In this document: positions 22,332 to 31,988 of the stretch, piece after piece
Layout: each line of letters opens with the position of its first letter
Position numbering within the stretch: the first letter of the stretch is position 1
Assembly (NCBI GenBank): GCA_030407315.1
Contig: JALQPE010000787.1
Location: 1 to 64,000 of the forward strand
Reading direction: 5' to 3'
Source: Asparagopsis taxiformis
Lineage: Eukaryota > Rhodophyta > Florideophyceae > Bonnemaisoniales > Bonnemaisoniaceae
Length of the DNA stretch: 64,000 nucleotides
Position numbers and translations under genes: made by a program
Notes under the pieces: generated by a model
The model's database searches: none
What the model was told of the DNA's origin: nothing
Seen by the model: the letters and a program-made list of their open reading frames with translations, nothing else

Positions 22332-22834
22332 ATTGTGGTGTTAACGAGAGGAAGCTTACCTCATTAACGACTGGCGCTTTTGCTACCGATCTTATTTGTG
22401 TAGTAGAACAGATTGGCAGTGACGGGAGCGTAAGGTTGGCAATCTAGTTGTGACAGTCATGTATAGCAATAATACTCCAGAGCACTAACATTTAATGACT
22501 CGGGCGAGTTCAAGACCATGGCTGGTGCTTGAATGTGAAGTCAGACAGAAACTTGCTATTTAAACATTCGATGATAGGTACTCACGTTTTCTGTAAATTG
22601 ATATGGTCTTCTTGCTCAAGAATGAATGTATCGCAACGATGTGCACTGCATTTTCCACTGCATCAAGTGCAATAATTTCTGCTTGAACTCCAATTTCGCG
22701 GCAAATCAGCGGTGGTTCTCTATCTTGCACGTATATTCCAAGTAGGATGGACAGATCAACGCCAATATGTCATCAAATCCTCGAATGAAATGTCTCAAGG
22801 CTCATCTCAACGAGCGATCTACCCAAACATACTA
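22332..22834. other. Convergent intergenic region
   Basis: Spacer between the 3' ends of two converging genes. It should hold both polyadenylation regions. No gene or RNA recognised. Confidence 0.5.
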
Positions 22835-24955
22835 TCATCCAGTCCACGAAAGCAATGGCAAACCCGACACATTATCAACTCCATCTTCCAGAATGTCCCA
22901 TTCCTTTTCGCAAGCCTCTACATCCTCCGGGCCATCAGCCTTGAGCTCTCTGACCTCAAAGTCTTCAGAAGCTGGGTATAGAATTTTGTATTTTCCCATA
23001 CCCTCATAGTTGAGAACATATGCTTCATACGGTACCTTGGTATCCTCGCCGAAGATTTTCGTCGAAAGCGCTTGAGAAGCTGGGTCATCGTATTCACCGT
23101 TCCAGAAAACATATACTCTCTTGCCAAGCATGCCATCTGCAGCCCACGGTTCTCTGTCTCGTGGAATAAGTACCCACGATCGCCTCCGTAGGTCGACAGT
23201 TTCAATGCAGTGATCAGCAAAGTAAACAATGTTGTGCTGCTTCTTCTCAGGACTGTAGGCCATGACGAGCGCAACAAACTCCTCATCAGTTCCAGGCCAT
23301 TCCAATGAGATACAACGTCCACAAAGTTCTGCACCTGCTGGTTTGCCGCTTGGTGTAATCAATTTTGACTCACGTCGTTTGTCTGAGTCCGACAAAATGC
23401 GGCCGCGTTTCGAGAGATTATTACTGCTAGCTGCATTCCTATCATCACCATTACTACTTGCATTTGCTGCTCGCCTCCTCCTCAGAACTGCAATTTGATC
23501 TTCCTTAACAGGGCTGTGGTTGGTAGATGTGAGCTTGATCTGAATGTTTCCACCTTCTTCATCACAAAATGCCACAAAGTGAGTGTCAGTCTCGGGAAGA
23601 TAAGCTTCCACAAATCCATTCCTCCTTGTGCCGGATCCTGGATCAACCGATATGTAATCTCCGACTTGTGCCTGCGGTGTGTTAGACTTGTTCTTCGGCT
23701 TTGATACCCATCCAAGTTTCTCCTCATCAGATGCGGTGTCGTGAATCACTTCCTCGTCCTCGAATACTTCTGGGAACAAGTTTGTAACTTGGGGACCCTT
23801 CCTAGTGCGACTAATGGGCTCGTCTTGTGTGTCCTGTGTATCGGTACTCCCTTCTCGGTGCAGCTTGGCTAGGTGCGGATCGTCGTCCGCTTCGACTACT
23901 TTTTTGCCATGGGGTGACGATACCGTGGTATCACGCTCAGCTAGTTTGCGTTCTGCGAGTTTGCGCTGTTCAGGTTGACGTTCTGCAAGTTTACGTCCGG
24001 CTCGTTTGCGCTCGGCTGATTTGCGTTCGGCAAGTTTACGCTCTGGTAGCTTGCGCTCTGCAGGCTTACGCTCTGCGAGTTTACGAACTGGCTGCTCATC
24101 GTCGGCGTCTACATCCATCAAGTCCACGACTGGTTCCTGGGTTGATTCACTGGTGTTGTCTTCCTTGGAAGGGACGTACTCTTTGGAATCATCTGCATTC
24201 TGGGGCTCTCCATCCGACTCATCAACCATGGGCTGATCTGGAGGGGCATCATCTGCCGCTAACTGCTTGGAGGCATTTGTATCGGAATTCTGCTGATCCA
24301 TTTTCGGAGTTTTGGAAGGTACAGGAGTCTTTTCTTTGCTGGATTTGGATGGGTTTGGAGCACTGTCTTCTTTCTGGATGTCCGAAACTATAGTATAGTC
24401 AACCTGGGTGAGGTCAATGGTTGCAAGGTACTCATTGGCAAGATGGATGATGCGATAATACAGGGGAGGAGTTTTGTCAGTTACGGGGCGTTCGGGGGAG
24501 CAAATCTCTGCACTATCTGGTTCGTCTGTTATGCGGGCGAATACTGACACGGTCATTTCGGTGCCGGGCTCTCCGGATTCGCCCTTCATAAAGTCGAACC
24601 AGCAAGTTCCATCGTCTGATTCAGCGGGCAGAAGTGTGATGCGTTTGCCGACTAGATCGTCTTCTGGGGCGACTTCGCGTTTGAAATTTCGGTGGCCGCT
24701 TCCTTTACCGAGAGCGAGTTCTTCAACGGTTTCATCTTCGAAATAGATGACGGTGTGCAAGGATTTCTGAGCATTGTAATGGAGAACGAGGGCAGGAAAG
24801 TAGGATTTGGAGGGTGCCCAATAGATGGCCACGGCAGTTCCGACGAGATTTTCTCCAGATGGCTCGGGTGCAGTCTTTCTACGTTGGCGAGCTGGGCCTG
24901 ATGCGGCAGGGACAGCCTTCTTGCGGACGCGGGAGCGGACTGTGCGGGTCGGCAT
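22835..24955 (-). CDS. Multi-Tudor-like chromatin-reader-type protein with RKLAE repeats
   Basis: 706 aa from the ATG at 24955; upstream codons are non-protein-like. The N-terminus is basic (RTVRSRVRKK, ARQRRK). Four modules look Tudor/PWWP-like. Each starts with a variant of hydrophobic-G-x-hydrophobic-W/V and has a YFxDxxVExxxL-type ending: about residues 37-100, about 440-495, about 545-600 and about 620-680. Between the first and second lies a disordered acidic/Ser/Pro linker and ten tandem pentapeptides of the RKLAE type (residues 291-341). Tudor-family folds bind methylated Lys or Arg on histones or other proteins; that is known for the family and only inferred here. The gene is divergent from P5C reductase. 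A nuclear role is likely from the basic N-terminus. An alternative is a Royal-family protein of unknown ligand. Confidence 0.65.
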   Translation of the reverse strand: MPTRTVRSRVRKKAVPAASGPARQRRKTAPEPSGENLVGTAVAIYWAPSKSYFPALVLHYNAQKSLHTVIYFEDETVEELALGKGSGHRNFKREVAPEDDLVGKRITLLPAESDDGTCWFDFMKGESGEPGTEMTVSVFARITDEPDSAEICSPERPVTDKTPPLYYRIIHLANEYLATIDLTQVDYTIVSDIQKEDSAPNPSKSSKEKTPVPSKTPKMDQQNSDTNASKQLAADDAPPDQPMVDESDGEPQNADDSKEYVPSKEDNTSESTQEPVVDLMDVDADDEQPVRKLAERKPAERKLPERKLAERKSAERKRAGRKLAERQPEQRKLAERKLAERDTTVSSPHGKKVVEADDDPHLAKLHREGSTDTQDTQDEPISRTRKGPQVTNLFPEVFEDEEVIHDTASDEEKLGWVSKPKNKSNTPQAQVGDYISVDPGSGTRRNGFVEAYLPETDTHFVAFCDEEGGNIQIKLTSTNHSPVKEDQIAVLRRRRAANASSNGDDRNAASSNNLSKRGRILSDSDKRRESKLITPSGKPAGAELCGRCISLEWPGTDEEFVALVMAYSPEKKQHNIVYFADHCIETVDLRRRSWVLIPRDREPWAADGMLGKRVYVFWNGEYDDPASQALSTKIFGEDTKVPYEAYVLNYEGMGKYKILYPASEDFEVRELKADGPEDVEACEKEWDILEDGVDNVSGLPLLSWTG
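23935..24090 (-). repeat. In-frame 15-bp tandem repeats coding RKLAE
   Basis: About ten diverged 15-bp units inside the Tudor-like gene encode R-K-(L/P/S/R)-(A/P)-(E/G). The nucleotide units differ more than the protein units, so the peptide repeat looks maintained by selection rather than being a recent expansion. Charge alternation would favour a long helix. Confidence 0.8.
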
Positions 24956-25604
24956 TGTTGCGATGATCGCGTTGAGATGAGAAGAAGCGGACCGATTTGG
25001 GGAGAGATTTACGTTTGGCGGGTAGGCGGGAAGGGGGGCAATGGCACAAGTTATGAGAGAATCAGCATCAGTAATACGGGTTGATAATATTATGTTTGTG
25101 CGCCAAAATAGAGCTACTTGTTGATCCGTACACTGTGATCGGGAATACACTTGAACTGGAGGTACACTAGACGCGATGCATTTTGATGAGGGACTCTAAT
25201 TGAAATTGATCTTCGTTGACACCATTTGCCGTCGGAAACCAAACGTTAGCCGTTCTTGGCACTAGCAAGAAAGGTCACGAGATTGAAAGAAGCGCGACCG
25301 TTGCACTTTGCTGACGCTTATGTATGGTTTTCCAAGTCGTCTATCCAGTATCGCACCAAATGTGTGTGGTGCCGAATCTCGAGATTGTCAACTGTGGCAA
25401 AAAACTTGTTCAGATGATATATCTGCCGATTGATGGAGCTTGAAACGTGGCCTATCTGGAGGCGCAATCTATCTGGAGGCGCAATCATTCGTTTTCTTGA
25501 TCTCGATGCTACTTGATGTAATATCTACGGTCTGCGTGGGCAGGAGGCAGGGCGACAGGCAAGCTGGAGAACCGGTACCTCTTTCGCTCTCAGTCAGTAC
25601 ACCA
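24956..25604. promoter_or_regulatory. Divergent promoter region with a 17-bp tandem duplication
   Basis: 650 bp separate the start codons of the Tudor-like gene (minus) and P5C reductase (plus), so it must serve both. CTATCTGGAGGCGCAAT occurs twice in direct tandem at 25452-25468 and 25469-25485. The 17-bp length is not a multiple of three, which argues that this stretch is not coding and supports the downstream start of P5C reductase. Confidence 0.45.
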
Positions 25605-26597
25605 ATGTTGCCAGAAAGAGCTAATGCGTTTATCACGGCAGGTCTGCATCGATTTTCTCCCGCCAATAGACTGTACTATGGTTCATATTCATCGTGGACG
25701 CCACTGCTGTTCCGACGTGCTCCCATCACGAGAGTACACAATGACAATCGTCGGCGTATCGCACATGCGGTCCCGACTAGAGCCAAAGCTAAAACGATAA
25801 CGTTCATAGGTGGTGGTGGAAAGATGGCAACTGCCATTATCCAAGGTTTGCAGCGGTCACAAACATCGTTCAAAATCACAGCAGTTTCTCCTCGAATTGC
25901 ATCTCTTGATCATCTCGATCTGCCTAGCACGCGGAAGAAAACAGATAATCTCTCCGCCATCCATGATGCAGACATCATCTTTCTCTGTGTCAAACCGAAC
26001 AAACTGCCAATCATTCTCTCCGAAATATCCACGGTCGTTTCCGGTCCAACACCTCCCACTCTCGTATCTGTAGTTGCCGGCTACAGCATCGCGCGCATTC
26101 AATCCCTCGTCAATAGCACAAACGTCCCTGTCATACGCGCAATGCCCAATACAGCTGCCGCTGTAAATTTCTCCGCTACATGCCTGTGCTGTTCAGATTC
26201 TACGAGTTCTGCCCAGTTTTCCGAGGCAGAACACATTTTTGCGACCATTGGTACCGTGGCAGCCATTGCTGAGAACGACTTTGCAGCTTTCACCGCGCTT
26301 TCTGGTAGTGCTGTGGCATTTTTGTTCATGTTTATCGAAACGCTTGCAGATGCTGCTGTCCGGCATGGTATATCTCGTCCACTGGCATTGCGTGTCGCAG
26401 CACAGGTTGTAGCTGGTTCTGGCTTGCTTGCCGGTGTAGAGGGCGCGCCGCATCCAGCTCAACTTCGAAATGCAGTTGAAAGCCCGGGCGGTTGCACTGT
26501 TGCTGGTACTAGTGTGCTTGAGAAAGCAGGGCTCCGTGCTGCGTTGCACGCGGCTACAGATGCTGTGATCGATCGACTTGACGAAATGGCAGAATAA
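25605..26597 (+). CDS. proC: Pyrroline-5-carboxylate reductase with N-terminal presequence
   Basis: 330 aa from the ATG at 25605. It catalyses the last step of proline synthesis, NAD(P)H-dependent reduction of pyrroline-5-carboxylate. A Rossmann motif (ITFIGGGGKMATAIIQG) begins near residue 67. CVKPNK and the RAMPNTAA signature follow. The C-terminal helical dimerisation domain contains LSGSAVAFLF and the family signature HPAQLRNAVESPGGCTVAG. The core length matches the family. The first 65 residues precede the usual start, are rich in Arg and Ser and lack acidic runs, so they are probably a plastid or mitochondrial transit peptide. The frame is open further upstream, but that part contains the 17-bp duplication and is unlike coding sequence. 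Confidence 0.93.
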   Translation: MLPERANAFITAGLHRFSPANRLYYGSYSSWTPLLFRRAPITRVHNDNRRRIAHAVPTRAKAKTITFIGGGGKMATAIIQGLQRSQTSFKITAVSPRIASLDHLDLPSTRKKTDNLSAIHDADIIFLCVKPNKLPIILSEISTVVSGPTPPTLVSVVAGYSIARIQSLVNSTNVPVIRAMPNTAAAVNFSATCLCCSDSTSSAQFSEAEHIFATIGTVAAIAENDFAAFTALSGSAVAFLFMFIETLADAAVRHGISRPLALRVAAQVVAGSGLLAGVEGAPHPAQLRNAVESPGGCTVAGTSVLEKAGLRAALHAATDAVIDRLDEMAE

Positions 26598-26981
26598 AAA
26601 TGGAAGTTTATGTTTGTTATCAGCTAAGAAAAGTTGACGAGTAGGCACATAATTTACAGGTCGGCACCATCTGTAACTCACCATTTGTCGCGCTAGTACC
26701 CATCGTCAAAGGCGGCTGCGAGATGAATTGGAGGGGATATTAAGCATAGTTTATTAGGCGTGCCGTTCGGAAGGAGACACAATGTTCTCTGAGCTCACTG
26801 AGAGTGAAATGGGATAGAGTAATGCAAGGTTGCAAACTATTCAGAGTGTGCGATATGTGTTGAGCGAAAAGATCGAGGCCTGAAGTTAGCAGAAGAATGG
26901 TGTTGAAGCCAACATCGGCAGTTCTGAAGACACATGTGTTAAAGATCTTGGGCGTTATTCTGAGAATAGTTTAGAAATGGG
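26598..26981. other. Convergent intergenic region
   Basis: Lies downstream of P5C reductase and of the small minus-strand frame. No gene or RNA recognised. Confidence 0.5.
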
Positions 26982-27305
26982 CTACTTATTGGCATCGTGT
27001 CTGGGAGAAGTATCTTCAGCAATCACACTTCGGGCCTTGTGTGACTTGTTCTTCCACGAACGCTTGCGAGTATCGGACTCGCCAGTACACTTGCTAGCTT
27101 CTAGCGCTCGCTCGGAAGCGAGGAGAGCAAAGTTGGAGGAGAAGAGTCTCTCCAGGGCCTCATTGGATGGGGAGGCGGAGATGGGAGCTCTTGGTTTGCG
27201 CGGGCCGGTGTAGGGTTTGGCAAAGTCGAGGGAGAGACCTGGTGGTGCGGGCATGGTAGTGCGGATGGGGTAGCAAGTCGAGGGTTGGTTGGCAAGAACG
27301 GACAT
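26982..27305 (-). CDS. Small hypothetical basic protein
   Basis: 107 aa from an ATG. The middle is Pro- and Arg-rich (PYTGPRKPRAPIS), then a probable amphipathic helix (NEALERLFSSNFALLASERALEASK), then a basic segment with RKRSWKNKSHK that could act in nuclear targeting or nucleic-acid binding. Composition is protein-like and there are no low-complexity artefacts, but I recognise no family. The frame is short enough that chance is possible. Confidence 0.4.
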   Translation of the reverse strand: MSVLANQPSTCYPIRTTMPAPPGLSLDFAKPYTGPRKPRAPISASPSNEALERLFSSNFALLASERALEASKCTGESDTRKRSWKNKSHKARSVIAEDTSPRHDANK

Positions 27306-28486
27306 AGATGCGAGTGCACCGAGCTGGGCTTTGTAGCAATTGAATTATCTACGCATCGTGGATTGCGTAAAGCGGATTAAAGAGCGCGACGCGATGCGAC
27401 GGACGGGAAGATGGTCGACGTGGCAGCCAAAGTTTGGAGTGTGGAATGTATGCTAGAGTGGCAACGTGTCAGGAGCGTGAAACGGGGATTCGCTTCCGCG
27501 ACGCACGGCGGGGCAGGCGAAGCGAGGCGGCGCTTTGTCGCGCAATCTTGTCTCGCGGTTCACGCGCCGTTGTCTGTCGCGGCGCGTCGCATCGTGTCAG
27601 TCGTACAATGCAACGTGCTGGCTGCAGAAAGATTAGAAATTTCCGACGCAAAGTTTCGTAAACGTCGCAATTCAATCGCTCGCTCTGTGTACCGTCGCAT
27701 ATGATACTTGTAGCGGCCGTTAAAAACGAAAAGAAACGTACCAAGCACATGGATAGTTGGCCTTTGTTATAGCTGGCACGCTTCATATTTCATTGCCTTA
27801 GCCAAAGATCTCGTCAGACCAACGGCACATACCAATCCATCGTGTCGCGCCGCGCTTGTCTACCCTTTCGCCACCGTAGCACTGGCCACACCAAACACGA
27901 TAGGTAGCACACATGCCGTCATTCCTTTCCACGACTCCTTTGCCATCGGCGTGTCGCGTCGCGACTGGCCTATCCCGTCCTCTCCTCTGCCAACACACCG
28001 TTCCGCGTGGCCAGCTAAACCATCTACCGTTACCTGCTTGGCCTATTGTACCGATTAGCACTACGCAGTAGCACAGACTCACATCGCTCAATTCCTATCC
28101 GCTTCCATAGATCGCCCATTACACCATATACTTAGTTACGTTTTCTGCTAGATGGAGGCGCTTCCGAGCCTCCTCATTCCATCCCCAGGCCCCCGCGATA
28201 TTCTCCCGTCCAATCTGTTCATCAATGTTGCCATGATCCGTTGTATGTCGTAAAAGCGCTACAATGTCCTCGTTCACCTTCAGGACCTACACTCATTCCC
28301 ATCCTCCTTTTGGTTAGCATATACAACCACAACAGTACACTTACACTATATACACCACACAATACACTAACACTCCCATCATACAGTATATTCCGATGCC
28401 ACGTGTACTTGCCACATCCAATTCCTTCGTCCCCTTCCGCTTCATCCTTCTCCTTCAAACCAACCATCACTCAATCAGCACCCACC
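27306..28486. other. Intergenic region, no gene seen
   Basis: About 1.2 kb with GC-rich patches (27480-27600) that create open frames on both strands, none with domain-like features. The last 200 bp upstream of the transporter are C/A/T-rich with very few G, as seen upstream of several genes in this window, and probably form its 5' leader. Confidence 0.5.
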
Positions 28487-29524
28487 ATGAGCGCGACGCG
28501 TTCCCTCCCCTACGAAAATGAATTGAGCAAAACTCAGCAAACCAAACTCCTCGACAATGAAAAACCACCTCCACCACCCTCGCAAGAGCAAGTTCGCCGT
28601 GCAGTATTCGTCTCCATCAGCGTTTGCACATTTTACATTCTCGTCTCATCGCTAATGGTGTTTACCAACAAAGCTCTCAGCTTTTCGTTTCAATTTCGCA
28701 CAACCAATGTCCTCCTCTTCATGCAAATGATCTTCACCATTGTCCTACTCCACATAGCCCGTGATGTATTCCACCTCATCGACTTTGCCGATTTCCAATT
28801 CGATCGCGCTAAACAAGTCGCCCCCGTCTCCCTCTTCTACTCACTCAATGCAGCTGTGGCTTTGGTGGCCCTCCGAGAGCTCTCCGTGCCCAGTTACACC
28901 CTGATCAAGCGTCTTGCGCCGCTTTTCACCATTGCGCTTGAGGCTATTCTGCTCAAAAAACTGGCGACCAGAGCCATTGTGTTCTCGCTGCTTGTTATGG
29001 CGATCGGCACTGTGCTTGCCGCAAAATCAGATTCGTCCAGTAGCACATTTGCCTGGCTTTTGGGTTTTTCTTCCTGCATATTTCAGGCGTTGTATCTGAC
29101 CTTTGTGAAGCGTACGGGCATAGATACAGGCATGACTTCGTTCGGAATTTTGTACTATCACAGCATTCTCTCGCTTCCTTTCATTACGATTATTATTCTC
29201 GCCATCGGCGAATTCGGGCCTGCAATGGCATATACGCAATGGACCTCTCCCCATTTCTTATTAATACTAGTTCTGTCTCTCTTCATGGGTCTAGTTCTCA
29301 ACTATGCCCTCTTCCTCTGCACGGAAAAAACATCTCCGACGAGCACACTTGTCTCGGGCCAAGTCAAAGCGATGGGGCAAACATTGGTGGGTATGTTCAC
29401 ATTTGGAGGTGTAGATCTGAACTTTCGCTATTTGTGCGGCACTGTTATCAATATTACTGGAGGAGTTATGTATGCATATGCCAAGCTAAAACTACTTCGT
29501 CAGTCGACTAGTTCGACAAGATAG
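28487..29524 (+). CDS. Nucleotide-sugar/triose-phosphate-type transporter (SLC35-like)
   Basis: 345 aa from the ATG at 28487 (context CCCACCATG). About ten hydrophobic helices follow a 40-residue hydrophilic N-terminus with a polyproline run. Family features seen: TNKALSFSFQFRTTNVLLFMQ in the first helices, the SLFYSLNAAVALVALRELSVPSYTLIKRLAPLFT region, and TSTLVSGQVKAMGQTLVGMFTFGGVDLNFRYLCG near the C-terminus. The latter two resemble SLC35D/GONST-type carriers. These antiporters exchange cytosolic UDP- or GDP-sugars for nucleoside monophosphate in Golgi or ER membranes. The substrate cannot be read from sequence. No plastid presequence is seen, so a Golgi role, for example in cell-wall polysaccharide synthesis, is more likely than a plastid phosphate translocator. 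Confidence 0.85.
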   Translation: MSATRSLPYENELSKTQQTKLLDNEKPPPPPSQEQVRRAVFVSISVCTFYILVSSLMVFTNKALSFSFQFRTTNVLLFMQMIFTIVLLHIARDVFHLIDFADFQFDRAKQVAPVSLFYSLNAAVALVALRELSVPSYTLIKRLAPLFTIALEAILLKKLATRAIVFSLLVMAIGTVLAAKSDSSSSTFAWLLGFSSCIFQALYLTFVKRTGIDTGMTSFGILYYHSILSLPFITIIILAIGEFGPAMAYTQWTSPHFLLILVLSLFMGLVLNYALFLCTEKTSPTSTLVSGQVKAMGQTLVGMFTFGGVDLNFRYLCGTVINITGGVMYAYAKLKLLRQSTSSTR

Positions 29525-30175
29525 ACCCATGTTTGTATGCATTGCTGTATTTCCATACTTTTATCGTCATATGCATCGTTCGATATCCCTCCACTACTAA
29601 CGTTCCTGAGCACACAGTATGTTATATTCGCAGGCATATCCAATTCTTGAGTAATTGTATGGTATATACTGCAACGTTTTGGAACCTGAACTCTTTCTGC
29701 TTAAAGACCACATGCTGGTTTACATGTTCAAAGTCTTAGTAGAGCCGTCATAAAGTTTTCTCGTCTCTACGTCAATTTTATATATATGTATGAACTCTGC
29801 AGAGATTCAACGTAGATAACATTATGGAATCGAACAAACGTTCTACGCTGTACCAGAGTGACATCTTGGCGGGCCACTACCTCCTATGATTGGATGTTTC
29901 TTCGGTATTGAACCATGAACACTGTCTTGCAAAATGCACTAGCCCCAAGAAAATCACGTAAAGTTGGTGACCGTAGACCGAGGCTAGACTTTCACCTTAA
30001 CATTCATAGTCTGTGTGGAATCTGATTTACTAAGCCATCCCTCGGAGGACTCTGGTATTCACCTCATCGGGGGAAATCGGGTTATCATAGAGCACTTTTG
30101 AAACGTATCACAAAATCGACATAATGAACTTTTTCATCTATGTACACAATCAGCATTAGAAGATAAAAAGATAGA
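29525..30175. other. Convergent intergenic region
   Basis: AT-rich spacer between the 3' ends of the transporter and the LURP-one-like gene. No gene or RNA recognised. Confidence 0.5.
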
Positions 30176-31177
30176 CTACTCCTCGCTAAAGAAGTTTTCC
30201 TGGAAGAACCTCGCAGTCCTCGTGAGAGCACCCACTGCATTGAAAGCTTCATTAGACATATCAGTGTAACCATCCACCGCCTCGCCGAGACCAGCAGCAT
30301 CTACAGCACTATCAACGATGGCATCCTGTGCAGGGTCGAGAAGAAAGTTGTTGAATACATCACCCATAACTGCAATCAGAAAAAGCAGAGAAAGGTTAGT
30401 ACGAATTTCTCGGCTTAACAATGAAAAGAAATGCCGTTTCAACTTACAATGCGCGCCAACCTGACCCATGCCGTAGACAACCGCCAGTATGGTACTGCAA
30501 TCCACACCAGGCGCTATGTCAATCGTACTTTCTGAACCACTGCCAAAAACAGCAGTTTGTAGTAGAGCTTTTGTAGTCTTTGCAATCTGCGCCACAACTT
30601 CTTCCTTCTCATTCTCAATCACAACAGATCGGCCCAACATGTCCGCCACGCATTTGTACACCATATCGGTATCCTCTTCCTTACCAACTATGAAGTGATC
30701 CCTGAGGGACATCGACTTCAATTTGCCCATTTTTCCAACATTAAGCACAGTCTCATCGTTTCCCCTCTTGATGTATTGACGACCATGTCTCGAAAAGGTC
30801 TTTGGTCGAATCTTAAAATTGCGAAACTCACCACTTCTCGCCGACACATCACACACGGATTCCCATTCTCCACCGGCGACGTTGTACCGATTGTCCTGGG
30901 CGGTCAGGCCCAAAGGGTCTAAGGCATCGTAAGGGTTCTTGCCAGGGTGATGTGAAACGAGAACAACGCGACCGGTCTCCGGATCGAAGATACGATTATC
31001 CTCACGGGACATATGTGCTTTCTTGAGGACATAACGCTTTGGCTCGTCAAAGTACACGCCAAACATGCGGATTCCTTCGGATGGCTTTTGCGGAACAAGG
31101 TCAGGCATTGGGTCACCCACCGCAAACTCCACGATGAAGTTGGGGTCATTTGCTAGACGTTGCATCTCAGCCGTCAT
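30176..31177 (-). CDS. LURP-one/tubby-C-like protein with one in-frame intron
   Basis: Start at the ATG at 31177 (MTAEMQRL). A spliceosomal intron lies at 30370-30447 on the minus strand: GTAAGT at the 5' end, the perfect branch site TACTAAC, and TTGCAG at the 3' end. It is 78 nt, a multiple of three and free of stops, so the unspliced frame also reads through. Spliced product is 307 aa. The segment IDIAPGVDCSTILAVVYGM resembles the conserved end of the LURP-one-related family (apPGVDyafvlAlv), and the repeated short strands before it fit a tubby-like beta-barrel. That family is membrane- or phospholipid-linked and of uncertain biochemical function. The C-terminal 60 residues beyond the barrel are acidic and unlike the family. 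Family assignment is moderate. Confidence 0.6.
   Translation of the reverse strand: MTAEMQRLANDPNFIVEFAVGDPMPDLVPQKPSEGIRMFGVYFDEPKRYVLKKAHMSREDNRIFDPETGRVVLVSHHPGKNPYDALDPLGLTAQDNRYNVAGGEWESVCDVSARSGEFRNFKIRPKTFSRHGRQYIKRGNDETVLNVGKMGKLKSMSLRDHFIVGKEEDTDMVYKCVADMLGRSVVIENEKEEVVAQIAKTTKALLQTAVFGSGSESTIDIAPGVDCSTILAVVYGMGQVGAHCKLKRHFFSLLSREIRTNLSLLFLIAVMGDVFNNFLLDPAQDAIVDSAVDAAGLGEAVDGYTDMSNEAFNAVGALTRTARFFQENFFSEE
30370..30447 (-). other. Spliceosomal intron with TACTAAC branch site
   Basis: The minus strand reads GTAAGT at 30447-30442, TACTAAC about 30 nt before the 3' end, then a pyrimidine-rich stretch and CAG at 30372-30370. Removing it joins GAH to FMGD. Retaining it inserts 26 residues without a stop. 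Confidence 0.85.
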
Positions 31178-31643
31178 GATGGCGATTTGGTGGATTAGAT
31201 AGAAGGGGGTCGGGGTTGAATACGAGGTATGCTGGAGAATATTAGGGGTTATTATGGCGGAGCTGGAATCTGATTTTTGTCCGATGACTCGTCCGTGACA
31301 ATATTTGGAAAGGAACAGAGTTGCGCGAGCGGATAGGTCTGAAGAATTCCTCCTAGATTCGATTACAGAGAGACAAGTGCGAGTACTACCTGAGCCGTGA
31401 TGATGATTTCCAGACACATGAGAGAAGATCTGCATTTGATTTGTGCTAGTGTAAGCAACAGTCTGGCTGCCAGGGATGTAAGTCTGAGGAAGCGCACAAG
31501 TAAATCCCTTGGCCAAATCTCGAACTCAATTGGTGTTTTCGCTCGGTGGTGCATTCTCACTGGTCGTGGATTTCGTACCCTGCAAATGCTCCTGTCTGAA
31601 TATCTCTCCTCTTCATATTACCACGGGCGCCAAAAAGCGAAGC
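31178..31643. promoter_or_regulatory. Upstream region of the LURP-one-like gene
   Basis: The minus-strand frame stays open upstream of 31177, but the translation is not protein-like and includes no better start. It must contain the promoter of the gene. No defined motif is recognised. Confidence 0.35.
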
Positions 31644-31717
31644 AGCCGAATGCGAGAGTCGAACTCGCGGCCTCACCCTTACGAAGGGCGCGCTCTAACC
31701 AACTGAGCTAATCCGGC
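31644..31717 (-). tRNA. trnT: tRNA-Thr (anticodon CGT)
   Basis: The minus strand folds into a full cloverleaf. The acceptor GCCGGAT pairs with ATTCGGC with one G-U. The D arm is GCTC/GAGC with loop AGTTGGTTA. The anticodon stem CGCCC/GGGTG carries the 7-nt loop TTCGTAA, the variable loop is AGGCC, and the T arm is GCGAG/CTCGC with TTCGACT. GGTTAG and GTTCGAxTC give usable A and B boxes. No intron, no encoded CCA. The anticodon reads ACG codons. Confidence 0.95.
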
Positions 31718-31988
31718 CTGCGCAACTGATTGCGTGAGCATTTTATTCAAATTTATTTTACCATCAATTTAGTAATTTTGAAATTGATCCATGGACTGAA
31801 CTTTAGGTAGCCTGCGCCGTGAGGAAACTCAAATTCCGAAAAACAAGACCTAATCACATCGAACAAACTCTGCTGAAGAGCACAACACTTCCGTCTGAGG
31901 TCTCTTGTGTACGCCGCTTCTGGTGGATCGTTACGTCCACAGGTCACTGACACACGAACAATTCCACTGTCACCACTTTTCAGCAACA
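31718..31988. promoter_or_regulatory. Promoter/leader of PRPP amidotransferase
   Basis: 270 bp between the tRNA 5' end and the ATG at 31989. The tRNA and the protein gene are divergently transcribed. No motif recognised. Confidence 0.3.

Noticed and set aside
28222..28470. 82-codon minus-strand frame upstream of the transporter
   Set aside because: Antisense of the pyrimidine-rich leader; composition is not protein-like.
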